Shown here: positions 6,273-14,137 of the stretch, in pieces | How positions within the stretch are numbered: the stretch's first letter is position 1 | How the letters are laid out: each line of letters starts with the position of its first letter | Made by a program: the position numbers and the translations under genes | Notes under the pieces: model-generated | What the model was told of the DNA's origin: nothing | Seen by the model: only the letters and a program-made list of their open reading frames with translations | Database searches by the model: none | Assembly: GCA_047975025.1 (NCBI GenBank) | Contig: JBKECY010000025.1 | Span: 1 to 16,712, forward strand | Length of the DNA stretch: 16,712 bases | DNA from: JBKECY01 sp047975025 | GTDB taxonomy: Bacteria > Bacillota > Clostridia > Lachnospirales > Lachnospiraceae | Reading direction: 5' to 3'

Positions 6273-7996
6273 TTGCGAGTATCAGGAAAGTATTTGAGTT
6301 TGCGGGACGATATAGGAAAATGCTTAGATGGGCTATGGTGGCAGGTGTCTTAAAATCATGTTTTGACATTTTGCAGGTCGCTGCCTTGTATCTGGCGATT
6401 GGCGCGATGCTTGCGGGGATTACCAGCCGGGCGATTGCCTATGTGACAATAGTAATGCTGACACACGTAGCAGGAAAATTCGTTTTCTCCGCACATGCGG
6501 ATTACTATCGTGGCATGAGCGGACTGTGCATGTGTACGGATAAGCGTCTTGCCTTAGGGGATAAGCTGCGGTATGCGCCCATGGGATTTTTCAGTGAAAA
6601 CAATATCGGCAAAATCAGTTCCGCTGTGACTACGGATATGTTCATTGTGGAAATGATGGGCCCATTTGGTATCGGTAAAATCATCAACGGGGTATTTCAT
6701 GCACTGTTGCTGGCGGTGTCGACCATCGTCCTTGACTGGCGGATTGGCCTGACGGTGCTTGCGGCCATAGTACTGTATTCCGTCTTTTTTATGCTGATGC
6801 AGCGGTATGCCAGATCAGAGTTCCCCAAGACAATTGAGGCATCAAGTAAATTGGCGGCAACATATCTCGAGTATGTGCGGGGGATGAGCGTGGTACGTGC
6901 CTACAACAGTGCGTCAGCGGCGCATGAAAAATTAAAGAGGGATATTAACAGTAGCAGAAAAGAACATCTGTCACTGGAGCTTGGATTTGCACCGTATTCA
7001 CTGTGCCTTAAAGTTGTACTGGGATTGGGAAGTGCCGCCGTAATGCTGCTTTCAGCCCTTTTTTATCTGGAGGGCACCGTACCGCTTGTCAATGCAGTGA
7101 CGATGGTTGCAATTTCCTTTATGATTTTTGCAGAATTAGAGGCGAGTGCCGGTATCAGTCCGATTATCAGAGGCGTGACTGCGGCCATCGAAAAGTTAGG
7201 GGAAGTATACAATATGCCCCGCATGGATACTGACGGCCGGGCGATTGCGGTAGAAAATACCACGCTTGATGCACAGCATATTACGTTTGCATATGAAGAA
7301 AAGGCAGTCATTGAAGATGTGTCCATGACAATCCCCAAGGGGAGTTCTGTGGCGCTGATCGGCCCGTCGGGAGGGGGAAAGACGACACTTTGCAAACTCT
7401 TTGCCCGCTTCTGGGATGTGGATGAAGGCGCAGTACTGCTGGATGGATATAATCTAAAAGAATTTGAGTTTGACAGTTTTATCAGTAATATCTCAATGGT
7501 ATTTCAAAATGTGTACCTTTTTAGTGATACTGTGGAAAACAACATACGCTTTGGAAAACCGGAGGCAACCCGCCAGGAAGTAATTGTGGCTGCCAAAAAG
7601 GCATGCTGCCATGAGTTCATAGGTCAGCTGGAGCAAGGGTACGATACTGTCATTGGGGAAGGCGGGGGTACTTTGTCCGGTGGGGAAAAGCAGAGAATTT
7701 CCATTGCACGTGCCATTTTAAAGGATGCACCGATTATCATACTGGATGAAGCCACTTCCAGCATTGACCCTGAAAATGAGCTGCAAATGATACGTGCACT
7801 GGCAGCTCTGGCCGAGGGCAAGACGGTAATTACCATAGCCCACAAACTTTCAACGATTCGCAATGCAGACTGCATCTATGTGATCGAGAATGGAAGAATC
7901 GTACAAAAAGGAACACATAGACAGCTACTGGCCAAGGAAGGCTTGTATCGGCAATATCTGTCAATTCGTGAAAATTCTGCAGGCTGGCAATTATAA
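6269..7996 (+). CDS. Exporter-fold ABC transporter, subunit 2 of a heterodimer (membrane domain plus ATPase)
   Basis: This 575-aa half-transporter has about six membrane helices in residues 18-295. The NBD carries Walker A GPSGGGKTT (365-373), Q-loop Gln413, signature LSGGE (469-473), Asp493-Glu494 and His525, all canonical, with D-loop SSID. Its start codon overlaps the subunit 1 stop (ATGA), indicating coupled translation and 1:1 assembly. Its NBD is closer to the orphan NBD at 20-937 (shared ARFWD, ISMV.Q.VYLF, GEGG.TLSGGEKQRISIARAILK) than to subunit 1. The window therefore holds remnants of one pair and a complete second pair. No clear terminator follows; the next gene, on the other strand, ends 21 nt later. 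Confidence 0.88.
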   Translation: MIASIRKVFEFAGRYRKMLRWAMVAGVLKSCFDILQVAALYLAIGAMLAGITSRAIAYVTIVMLTHVAGKFVFSAHADYYRGMSGLCMCTDKRLALGDKLRYAPMGFFSENNIGKISSAVTTDMFIVEMMGPFGIGKIINGVFHALLLAVSTIVLDWRIGLTVLAAIVLYSVFFMLMQRYARSEFPKTIEASSKLAATYLEYVRGMSVVRAYNSASAAHEKLKRDINSSRKEHLSLELGFAPYSLCLKVVLGLGSAAVMLLSALFYLEGTVPLVNAVTMVAISFMIFAELEASAGISPIIRGVTAAIEKLGEVYNMPRMDTDGRAIAVENTTLDAQHITFAYEEKAVIEDVSMTIPKGSSVALIGPSGGGKTTLCKLFARFWDVDEGAVLLDGYNLKEFEFDSFISNISMVFQNVYLFSDTVENNIRFGKPEATRQEVIVAAKKACCHEFIGQLEQGYDTVIGEGGGTLSGGEKQRISIARAILKDAPIIILDEATSSIDPENELQMIRALAALAEGKTVITIAHKLSTIRNADCIYVIENGRIVQKGTHRQLLAKEGLYRQYLSIRENSAGWQL

Positions 7997-8017
7997 GCAT
8001 AACATGCGGCGAAGCAG

Positions 8018-8926
8018 TTAGTCATCGTAACCGGAATCATACTCTACAATGCTGCCGGTAAGGGCATCCACTTTATATTCATATTCGATTCCGTTTATAA
8101 CAAATTCTACATCGTAGACTACATAGCCGTCATCATTTTCCAGTTTTGCTTTCTTGAAAACAGCGTCAGATACGGCCACCTGAGCCTGCTCTGCGGCTAT
8201 GCTTTTGGCTTTATCAACACCAATGTATTTGCTCTGGTCGGTCTGTGCTGTCTGAGAATCAGAAGTAATGCTCTCTGCGCTTTTGCTGATAATATCACCT
8301 GTGGACGCATTGATTTTGTAGTCAAATCCCTGTGTTGCGGTGTAGAATTCGATATCATACACCTGGACGCCGTCGTCATAGTCGAGCTCCTCCTTGGTAT
8401 ATGTGATCTCATCAGAAGTTACGCCGGCATCGGTGATACTGATTTTCTTGGCTTTGTCAAGCGAGATTGCAGTATCAGTCTGTGTGGTTGTAGAAGCAGT
8501 GCTATCATCTGAGGCGGCGGTATCCTGAGTGCTCTTTTTAGCAGCAGCCGTCGTCTTATCTGTTGTCTGTACAGTTTCTTTGGCGGAGATTGATTCGCCG
8601 TCGGTATCTCTTTTGAGAACCGCACCGTCAGAAGCGCGTATGGTGTAGTCATATTCAATGCCGTCAGAATAAAATCCCAAGTCATATACATACTGTCCGT
8701 CCTCGTGGTCGAATTCTGTCCGAATCATTGTTGCGTTGTCCGAAGTGATCTGGGCATCGCTTAAAGCAGCCTCCTGGGCGGCAGTTTTTCCAATAGAGTT
8801 ACTTTCGATGACGGTTCTGGCGGCGAACACAGTACCGACCCCGAGTAAGGTCAGCGCAGCCACGATGCAGATGGAGGTGATCACAGCTTTGCGGGGAGTT
8901 GCAAATAAGTTCTTAATTTTGTTCAT
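8018..8926 (-). CDS. Membrane-anchored protein with three PepSY domains
   Basis: This 302-aa protein starts with a basic N-terminus and one hydrophobic segment (about 15-36), which could be an anchor or a cleavable signal peptide ending near VFAA. Three PepSY-like repeats follow (about 44-105, 153-214 and 235-296). Each has an N-terminal A..A helix (AAQEAAL, LDKAKKI, VDKAKSI), an acidic D-D/E-G segment, Y.YD..F/VYDVEF and a D/N-A..G.I/V ending. A Ser/Thr/Ala-rich linker (about 106-150) separates repeats 1 and 2. PepSY domains are extracytoplasmic modules found in protease propeptides and in sensor-associated proteins. AGGAG lies at 8936-8940, just upstream of the start. It is 83 nt downstream of the histidine kinase and probably in the same operon, which suggests a part in sensing or as a regulated output. 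The exact function is unknown. Confidence 0.8.
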   Translation of the reverse strand: MNKIKNLFATPRKAVITSICIVAALTLLGVGTVFAARTVIESNSIGKTAAQEAALSDAQITSDNATMIRTEFDHEDGQYVYDLGFYSDGIEYDYTIRASDGAVLKRDTDGESISAKETVQTTDKTTAAAKKSTQDTAASDDSTASTTTQTDTAISLDKAKKISITDAGVTSDEITYTKEELDYDDGVQVYDIEFYTATQGFDYKINASTGDIISKSAESITSDSQTAQTDQSKYIGVDKAKSIAAEQAQVAVSDAVFKKAKLENDDGYVVYDVEFVINGIEYEYKVDALTGSIVEYDSGYDD

Positions 8927-9009
8927 AATGTATTTCTCCTGTCATATTGTAGCTTTAGTATGCCACGCAAAGATTAGAACCTCATTAGTGAATTTGATTA
9001 AATCGCTTA

Positions 9010-10419
9010 TTATTTTATTTTTGCGAGTGTCAGTGTAAACGTACTGCCTTGTCCGACGGCACTTTCCACCTGTATCCGACCGTCATGAAAGTGAGCAATT
9101 TCCTGTACCATAGACAAGCCTAGTCCGGTGCCCTGGCCGGAGCGAGAGGAATCTATCTGGTAGAATCGTTTGAAAATCTTCTTTTGCTGTTCGGGTGAAA
9201 TCCCCACCCCATTATCCTGTACGGAGAGTACCGCCTCGGATTCAGCAGCAGACAGCTTCACATGTATATAGCCCTCAGAGTGTCCATAGCGATAGGCATT
9301 GTTAATCAGATTAATCAGAAGGCGGGATAAAAGTTCCCGGTTTCCTTCTATCATCACATCAGCTTCTGCATCACAGCTTAGAGTAATGCCGCGTTCCTGC
9401 AAGAGTGCCATGTCTTCGCAGACAGAGGTAACCAGTTCGGAAAAATCAACCGCTGTCTTGGCGAAGCTGTCTGATTTTCTCTCCAGCCGGACGAAGCGCA
9501 GCATATCCTCGATTAAGCGGCTCATTTTACGGCCCTGCCGCTGGATGATTTGCAAGGCAGCCTCGTATTCCTCGGGAGTGCGCTGCTGTTCTAAGGAGTA
9601 CTCGCTCTGTGCCATAATGACGGACATGGGTGTCCTAAGCTCGTGTGATACGTCAGAGGTGAACTGCCGCTCGCTTTCAAAAGATTCGTCCAGCCGCTCG
9701 AACATTTCGTTGAAGGTTTCGGCAAGTTTATGCAGTTCATCCGAGCCGGGAGTTAATTCAATACGTTTCTTTAAGTCCTGGCCTCTGCCGATTTGGGCGG
9801 CGGCAGCTTCAATCTTGCGTATAGGACGCAGGGTGCGCCCGGCGATGAAGAAACCGCCCAAGATTGCCAGCGCCAGCAGAAATGGCAGCAAATACAGAGA
9901 AAGCATAACGATATTAGAAAGCTGGGCGCTGCCCTGCTGCTGCGACACAATGCCGCGAAGCCACAGACCGTCGAGGTGTTCCCCTGTCAGCTGCCGGTCC
10001 AGCAGATAATATACAACTCCGTTGACAGTAAGCGTCCGTACCTGCCCGTCAACAAAGGCATAGGAGGCACTGTCAATTGAAACAGGGTTTTCTCCATAGA
10101 GCAGCTGGCCGTCTTCATAATATAAGGCGGTAGAGATACCGTTGACTGTGTCTAAAAAATCGTCATCAATTTCCAGATATCCTTCACTATATTCAATATA
10201 TTGATCTGAGTCACCGTCGCCAGAGGTATGTTCCGACTGGCTGTGGTACTCTACCTCATCCAGATTATCTTCGATGGTTTCAATCAAGTTGTCCTGAATT
10301 GTTTTTTGCATCACTGTACTGCTGACAGAGAGGATAACACCAAATGTCAGGCCTACAATAACTATGAGAATCATGGAGAACCACAACGTGATTTTGAGTC
10401 GGATCGATAAATTTTTCAT
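9010..10419 (-). CDS. Two-component sensor histidine kinase (HAMP, HisKA, HATPase_c)
   Basis: This 469-aa membrane kinase has TM1 at about 11-33, an acidic extracytoplasmic domain at about 34-168, TM2 at about 169-193, a HAMP linker at about 194-247 and a HisKA domain. The phospho-acceptor is His259 in DVSHELRTP. The ATPase domain has an N box near LINLINNAYRYG (368-379), a DNG box (402-404), an F box around KRFYQ and the G2 box GQGTGLGLS (428-436). It autophosphorylates and passes phosphate to the regulator encoded just upstream, whose stop overlaps its start by 4 nt (ATGA). The outer domain has no motif I recognise. Its many Asp/Glu residues (for example 66-90) might interact with cations or cationic peptides, which is a guess. 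The ArlS/CutS-like architecture is ordinary. Confidence 0.92.
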   Translation of the reverse strand: MKNLSIRLKITLWFSMILIVIVGLTFGVILSVSSTVMQKTIQDNLIETIEDNLDEVEYHSQSEHTSGDGDSDQYIEYSEGYLEIDDDFLDTVNGISTALYYEDGQLLYGENPVSIDSASYAFVDGQVRTLTVNGVVYYLLDRQLTGEHLDGLWLRGIVSQQQGSAQLSNIVMLSLYLLPFLLALAILGGFFIAGRTLRPIRKIEAAAAQIGRGQDLKKRIELTPGSDELHKLAETFNEMFERLDESFESERQFTSDVSHELRTPMSVIMAQSEYSLEQQRTPEEYEAALQIIQRQGRKMSRLIEDMLRFVRLERKSDSFAKTAVDFSELVTSVCEDMALLQERGITLSCDAEADVMIEGNRELLSRLLINLINNAYRYGHSEGYIHVKLSAAESEAVLSVQDNGVGISPEQQKKIFKRFYQIDSSRSGQGTGLGLSMVQEIAHFHDGRIQVESAVGQGSTFTLTLAKIK

Positions 10420-11090
10420 ACGTCCTCCCGCAGCACATAACCGCTGCCGCGCACGGTCTTGATCAGTTTTTCATCATGTCCGTCGTCGATCTTCTTTCTT
10501 AGATAGCTGATATAGACGTCCACGACATTGGTGCCGCCTTCATAATCAAAATTCCAGATATGATTCTCGATTTTTTCACGTGATAAGACAATCCCCTCAT
10601 TGCGCATCAAGTATTCAAGTAGGGCATACTCCTTGGCAGACAGTACGATTTCGGTATCTGCACGCTTTACCACGTGTGAGGCACTGTCAAGTGTCAGGTC
10701 GGATACGGTGAGCAGATTGCTGGTCTGTCCGAATGAGATGCGCGTCATCGCACGCAGTCTGGCGGTTAATTCTTCGAAGGAAAACGGCTTGACAAGATAG
10801 TCATTCGCTCCGCTGTCGAGTCCTTTTACCCTGTCAGAGACAGCATCGCGTGCAGTTAAGAACAAGACAGGCGTTGTCTTGCCGCTTAGGCGCAGCAGGC
10901 GCAGTACTTCGAAACCGTCCATCCGGGGCATCATGATATCCAGGATAATGGCATCGTAGTCGGCACATTCCAGAAAATCCATAGCCTCCTCCCCATCAAA
11001 GCAGGCATCTACGGAGTAACCGTCGGAGGTTAGTTTCTGTACTATAATCTGATTTAAATCCTGTTCGTCTTCGGCCAGTAGTATACGCAT
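10416..11090 (-). CDS. OmpR/PhoB-family DNA-binding response regulator
   Basis: I start this at the ATG whose complement is 11088-11090, giving 224 aa, the usual family length. GGAAGGTGA precedes it closely. An in-frame ATG 30 nt upstream (to 11120) lacks a ribosome binding site. The receiver domain (1-115) shows acidic Glu7-Asp8, phospho-acceptor Asp51 in ILDIMMP, Thr79 and Lys101 (VKPF). The C-terminal winged helix (about 125-222) has the recognition segment GTNVVDVYISYLRKKI and the ending TVRGSGYVLRE. It is the partner of the kinase, with overlapping genes. Targets probably include its own operon, and possibly the divergent MFS gene across the shared intergenic region, but no clear regulator-binding repeat was identified. 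Confidence 0.93.
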   Translation of the reverse strand: MRILLAEDEQDLNQIIVQKLTSDGYSVDACFDGEEAMDFLECADYDAIILDIMMPRMDGFEVLRLLRLSGKTTPVLFLTARDAVSDRVKGLDSGANDYLVKPFSFEELTARLRAMTRISFGQTSNLLTVSDLTLDSASHVVKRADTEIVLSAKEYALLEYLMRNEGIVLSREKIENHIWNFDYEGGTNVVDVYISYLRKKIDDGHDEKLIKTVRGSGYVLREDV

Positions 11091-11353
11091 ATCGTCACCT
11101 TCCTTCTCCTGCAAATTCATCGCAGACTAGATAGAGTCAGTATAACTGGAATAGATTAAGAAAAAATTAGAGAACATCGGTAAATGTATTTTAGTAAAGT
11201 ATATCATATGCCAAACTATATGCAAATTATCTATAAACGATCTGTAAAAACAACAGCAAAACTTTTCGATAAAAAGCTGAACCAATGTTGAACAAAAGCC
11301 TCCGATATGATACGCTGAAAACAAGAATATAACGGGGATGTAAGGAGGGGACT
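11091..11353. other. Divergent AT-rich intergenic region between the response regulator and MFS genes
   Basis: These 263 nt hold the control regions of two divergent genes. On the minus strand a TATACT-like -10 (11144-11139) has only a poor -35. On the plus strand a weak promoter is listed separately. No gene, RNA motif or clear direct-repeat operator for an OmpR-type regulator was recognised. The central part is very AT-rich. Confidence 0.5.
11288..11316 (+). promoter_or_regulatory. Possible promoter of the MFS gene
   Basis: TTGAAC (11288-11293) is followed by 17 nt and TACGCT (11311-11316). The -10 is weak by itself (3 of 6), but TGA immediately before it gives an extended -10 TGn. Position and spacing fit a transcription start near 11323, about 30 nt before the ATG. 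TATGAT at 11306 is closer to consensus but is only 12 nt from this -35. Confidence 0.35.
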
Positions 11354-12559
11354 ATGGGGCAGAAGAAACAGCGTTTGTGGACAAAAGGATTCGTACTGAT
11401 TGCCATTGTCAATCTGTTGTTGTATTGTGGATTTCAGATGCTTCTGCCGACGCTTCCAATCCACACGAAAGCGTTAGGCGGCACGAACGCCATGCTTGGC
11501 TGGTTGGTGGGGGCAGCGACCATAGGCGCTCTGTGCATCCGTCCGCTCGCGGGTATTGCGCTGGACAAATTCGGGCGTAAATGGATTTTTATCGGAGGGC
11601 TGTGTGCCCTACTGCTGGTCACGCTGTCGTACCGGTGGCTGGCAACTGTGGCGGCGATTATTGGCATGCGTTTTTTGCATGGCATCGCCTGGGGAATCGG
11701 AAGTACCGCCAGCAGTACGATTGCGTCAGATGAAATCCCCAAGGCCAGATTTGGTGAGGGGATGGGTTTTTTCAGTCTGTCGACGAGCCTTGCGATGGCG
11801 TTAGGACCGGGGCTAGGGCTTACGATACTTTCCGGTTATGGATTTCAGTGGCTGATTGGAGGGGCGGTTTTCCTTGGTGCCGCAGTTCTGCTGTTGGCCT
11901 TCTTCGTCAAAACGACATCCAAAACGGCAGAACCGGGAGTGGCAGAACCGAAGTCATCAGAACCGATTACGGCAGAACCGGGTGCAGCCGTTGAAACGAA
12001 GCGTGTCGCCATCTACGAACGCGCCTCAATGCTGCCGGCGGTTGTCATGTTTTTTGTCTGTGCAACCTATGGGTCGATTACCGGATTTCTGTCCTTGTAT
12101 GCGACAGAGCGCGGGATTCAGAATATCGGCTTATTTTTTACCGTTTACGCAGTCTTTTTGCTGCTGAGCCGGCCTGTGTATGGCAGATTGACAGACAAAC
12201 TCGGGTTTAGCGTGCTTGTCTATCCCGGATTGGTGCTGCTGATGATAGCCCTTGCCCTGCTCTCGAGAGCCGCGACGCTGCCAATGTTTCTTATCAGTGC
12301 GGCCGTCTATGGCATGGGGTTTAGCGCGCTGCAGTCAAGCTTGCAGACGATGGCGGTCCTCTGTGCACCCAAGGACCGGATCGGTGCGGCCAATGCGACC
12401 TTTTTCACAGGCTTTGACGGAGGCATCGGAGTAGGCTCGGTCATTGGCGGTCTGATTGCTTCTGCAACAGGATATGGGGATATGTATTTGTATTTTATCT
12501 TTTTTGCAGTGGCAGCGGGCATAGTATATTTTGTATGCTTTTCAAAAAAATCAAAATGA
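11354..12559 (+). CDS. Major facilitator superfamily (MFS) transporter
   Basis: This 401-aa protein has about 12 predicted membrane helices as two six-helix halves around a hydrophilic loop (about 186-222). The first half has MFS motif A, G-IALDKFGRK (67-76), and a motif C-like GPGLGLTILSG (151-161) as seen in drug/H+ antiporters. The second half repeats motif A weakly as GRLTDKLG. This points to a proton-coupled exporter of a small molecule, with substrate unknown. AAGGAGG (11342-11348) precedes ATG 11354. The central loop contains a four-fold 15-bp repeat encoding xAEPx units, described separately. The gene is transcribed away from the two-component operon and may respond to it, though this is only positional. 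No terminator is clear downstream, and a new promoter follows for MATE. Confidence 0.88.
   Translation: MGQKKQRLWTKGFVLIAIVNLLLYCGFQMLLPTLPIHTKALGGTNAMLGWLVGAATIGALCIRPLAGIALDKFGRKWIFIGGLCALLLVTLSYRWLATVAAIIGMRFLHGIAWGIGSTASSTIASDEIPKARFGEGMGFFSLSTSLAMALGPGLGLTILSGYGFQWLIGGAVFLGAAVLLLAFFVKTTSKTAEPGVAEPKSSEPITAEPGAAVETKRVAIYERASMLPAVVMFFVCATYGSITGFLSLYATERGIQNIGLFFTVYAVFLLLSRPVYGRLTDKLGFSVLVYPGLVLLMIALALLSRAATLPMFLISAAVYGMGFSALQSSLQTMAVLCAPKDRIGAANATFFTGFDGGIGVGSVIGGLIASATGYGDMYLYFIFFAVAAGIVYFVCFSKKSK
11924..11983 (+). repeat. Four tandem 15-bp units in the MFS central loop
   Basis: Units at 11924-11938, 11939-11953, 11954-11968 and 11969-11983 share a core CAGAACCG and are in frame, encoding TAEPG, VAEPK, SSEPI and TAEPG (residues 191-210). 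The unit length is a multiple of three, so copy-number changes would alter loop length without frameshifting. The units are imperfect, indicating an older expansion. Confidence 0.8.
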
Positions 12560-12625
12560 CTTCAAAGTGGATGTAAAAATGTTAAAAAAACGCAAAAAAA
12601 CATGTGCTATCTGTATAGATTCAGC

Positions 12626-12654
12626 TTGTATATCGGATATTCTGGGAGTATAAT
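12626..12654 (+). promoter_or_regulatory. Sigma-A-type promoter of the MATE-nfo unit
   Basis: TTGTAT (12626-12631, 4 of 6) is followed by 17 nt and a perfect -10 TATAAT (12649-12654). The predicted start near 12661 leaves a leader of about 95 nt before the MATE start codon, long enough for RNA-based control. Confidence 0.7.
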
Positions 12655-12661
12655 GAGAACA

Positions 12662-12759
12662 TCGGGAGTCACCCGGTATGAAGTGTTTACAGGTGTAGTT
12701 ACAGCCTCTCAGTTGGTTTGGTGCGTTGGCACACAAAACGGCTCCGGGAGGTTTTTTTT
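12662..12759 (+). promoter_or_regulatory. Structured 5' leader with terminator/SD-sequestering hairpin upstream of MATE
   Basis: Near the leader start, CGGG (12663-12666) can pair with CCCG (12672-12675). At the end, AGCCTCTC (12703-12710) can pair over 8 bp, with two G-U pairs, with GGGAGGTT (12746-12753), and the T tract runs 12752-12759. An inner hairpin forms from GTGC (12721-12724) and GCAC (12729-12732), extended by TTTG and CAAA past one bulged A. The 3' arm GGGAGG is the ribosome binding site for the TTG start at 12758. The structure could thus terminate transcription or hide the ribosome binding site. GGGAG at 12664-12668 can alternatively pair with CTCTC at 12706-12710, a plausible anti-terminator. 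No known riboswitch consensus was recognised. Confidence 0.45.
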
Positions 12760-14107
12760 GGAAAAAGGTGAAGTCTTGCAGTATCTATTCAGCAAAAAGG
12801 ATTTGAGAAAACTGATCATCCCGCTGTTCATCGAGCAATTTCTGCTCATCTCAGTTGGTATCGTCGATATCATCATGGTCGCTTCCGTAGGAGAAGGGGC
12901 CGTATCAGCCGTCAATCTGGTTGATACGATCATGGTACTTCTAATCAATGTATTTACAGCACTTGCGACCGGCGGTGCCATTGTGGCCGGCCAGTATCTG
13001 GGCAAGAAAAATGAGGAAAAGGGCTGTGAGGCCACAGAACAGCTGGTGCTGGCGGCGGCCGTCATCTCTGTTGTTATTATGGTTCTCATGTATTTTGCCA
13101 AAGGGTTTATACTGCATGTGGTCTTCGGAGAAATAGATGATGCCGTTATGCGTATGTGCAACCAATACTTTGTATTTGTTACGCTTTCCATTCCTTTTAT
13201 CGCAATTTACAATGCCGGTGCGGCAATCTACCGCAGCATGGGAGATTCGAAAACCCCAATGTTCGTCTCACTGCTGATGAACGTGATTCATATAGCGGGC
13301 AATGCGGTACTCATCTATGGTCTGCATTTCGGCGTAGAGGGAGCTGCGATTCCAACACTGTTCTCCCGGATTCTGGCCGGTGTCAGCATGATGCTGCTCT
13401 TACGATACAAGAAGAGAACCTTATACATACGGCGTTTTAGTGCCATCCGTCCAAATCTGAAAATGCTCAAAAAAATCTTTCATATCGGAATTCCCTTCGG
13501 TATTGAAAACAGTATGTTCCAGTTGGGCAAAATTCTGGTGCTGAGCGTTGTGTCACGCTTCGGAACGACCTCAATTGCAGCAAATGCAGTGGCGAACAGT
13601 ATTGCGACAGTTGCAGTTCTGACCGGAATTGCTGCCGATTATGCACTTTCTGCAGTAAGTGCACAGTGCGTGGGTGCCGGTCAGTACGATCAGGTGCGGT
13701 ACTATACTAAAAAAATCCTGCGCTACGCCTATACCTCTATTATTGTGACCAATGTTGTCATTGCACTTCTGCTGCCGGTCATTATTCAGGTATACAATCT
13801 GTCCCCTGATACGGCAGCTCTGACACGACAGATCATCTTGTATCATGCGGTGCTGTCCAGTCTGATCTGGCCGCTGTCCTTTACAATGCCAAGCACGCTG
13901 CGAGCGGCGAATGATGTCGGCTATTGTATGTGGATTTCGATTTTGTCCATGTGGATCTTCCGAATCATTTGCAGCTATGTCCTGGCGGATTATTTTGCCC
14001 TGGGGGTCATGGGTGTCTGGATTGCGATGACGATTGACTGGGCTGTGCGGGCGGCGTTTTTTACCGTACGTTATGTACGGGGGCGATGGCAGTTCCATGC
14101 GATCTAG
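12758..14107 (+). CDS. MATE-family multidrug/cation antiporter
   Basis: I place the start at TTG 12758, giving 449 aa, the usual MATE length. GGGAGG (12746-12751) is 6 nt upstream, and the N-terminus LEKGEVLQYLFSKKDLRKLIIPL begins just as clostridial MATE proteins do; the reading frame is open further upstream only through the leader. The protein has about 12 helices. MATE features include IIPLFIEQ, VSAVNLVDTI, GGAIVAGQYLGKK in the first half and GIPFGIENSMFQLGK in the second. MATE proteins export cationic or aromatic drugs and metabolites using Na+ or H+. The upstream leader suggests control by an RNA structure. nfo follows after 30 nt, likely on the same transcript. Substrate unknown. Confidence 0.88.
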   Translation: MEKGEVLQYLFSKKDLRKLIIPLFIEQFLLISVGIVDIIMVASVGEGAVSAVNLVDTIMVLLINVFTALATGGAIVAGQYLGKKNEEKGCEATEQLVLAAAVISVVIMVLMYFAKGFILHVVFGEIDDAVMRMCNQYFVFVTLSIPFIAIYNAGAAIYRSMGDSKTPMFVSLLMNVIHIAGNAVLIYGLHFGVEGAAIPTLFSRILAGVSMMLLLRYKKRTLYIRRFSAIRPNLKMLKKIFHIGIPFGIENSMFQLGKILVLSVVSRFGTTSIAANAVANSIATVAVLTGIAADYALSAVSAQCVGAGQYDQVRYYTKKILRYAYTSIIVTNVVIALLLPVIIQVYNLSPDTAALTRQIILYHAVLSSLIWPLSFTMPSTLRAANDVGYCMWISILSMWIFRIICSYVLADYFALGVMGVWIAMTIDWAVRAAFFTVRYVRGRWQFHAI

Positions 14108-14137
14108 CGGACTGCCGCACTTGAAAGGAGACATTAT

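Noticed and set aside
9299..10009. A 236-residue open frame on the plus strand opposite the histidine kinase
   Set aside because: It is a shadow of an unmistakable kinase gene, with Ser/Arg-rich composition and no recognisable domain.
12602..12757. A 52-residue N-terminal extension of the MATE protein
   Set aside because: The open frame runs through the promoter and leader, has no ribosome binding site, and MATE homology begins at LEKGEVLQ after a GGGAGG at the proper distance from TTG 12758.
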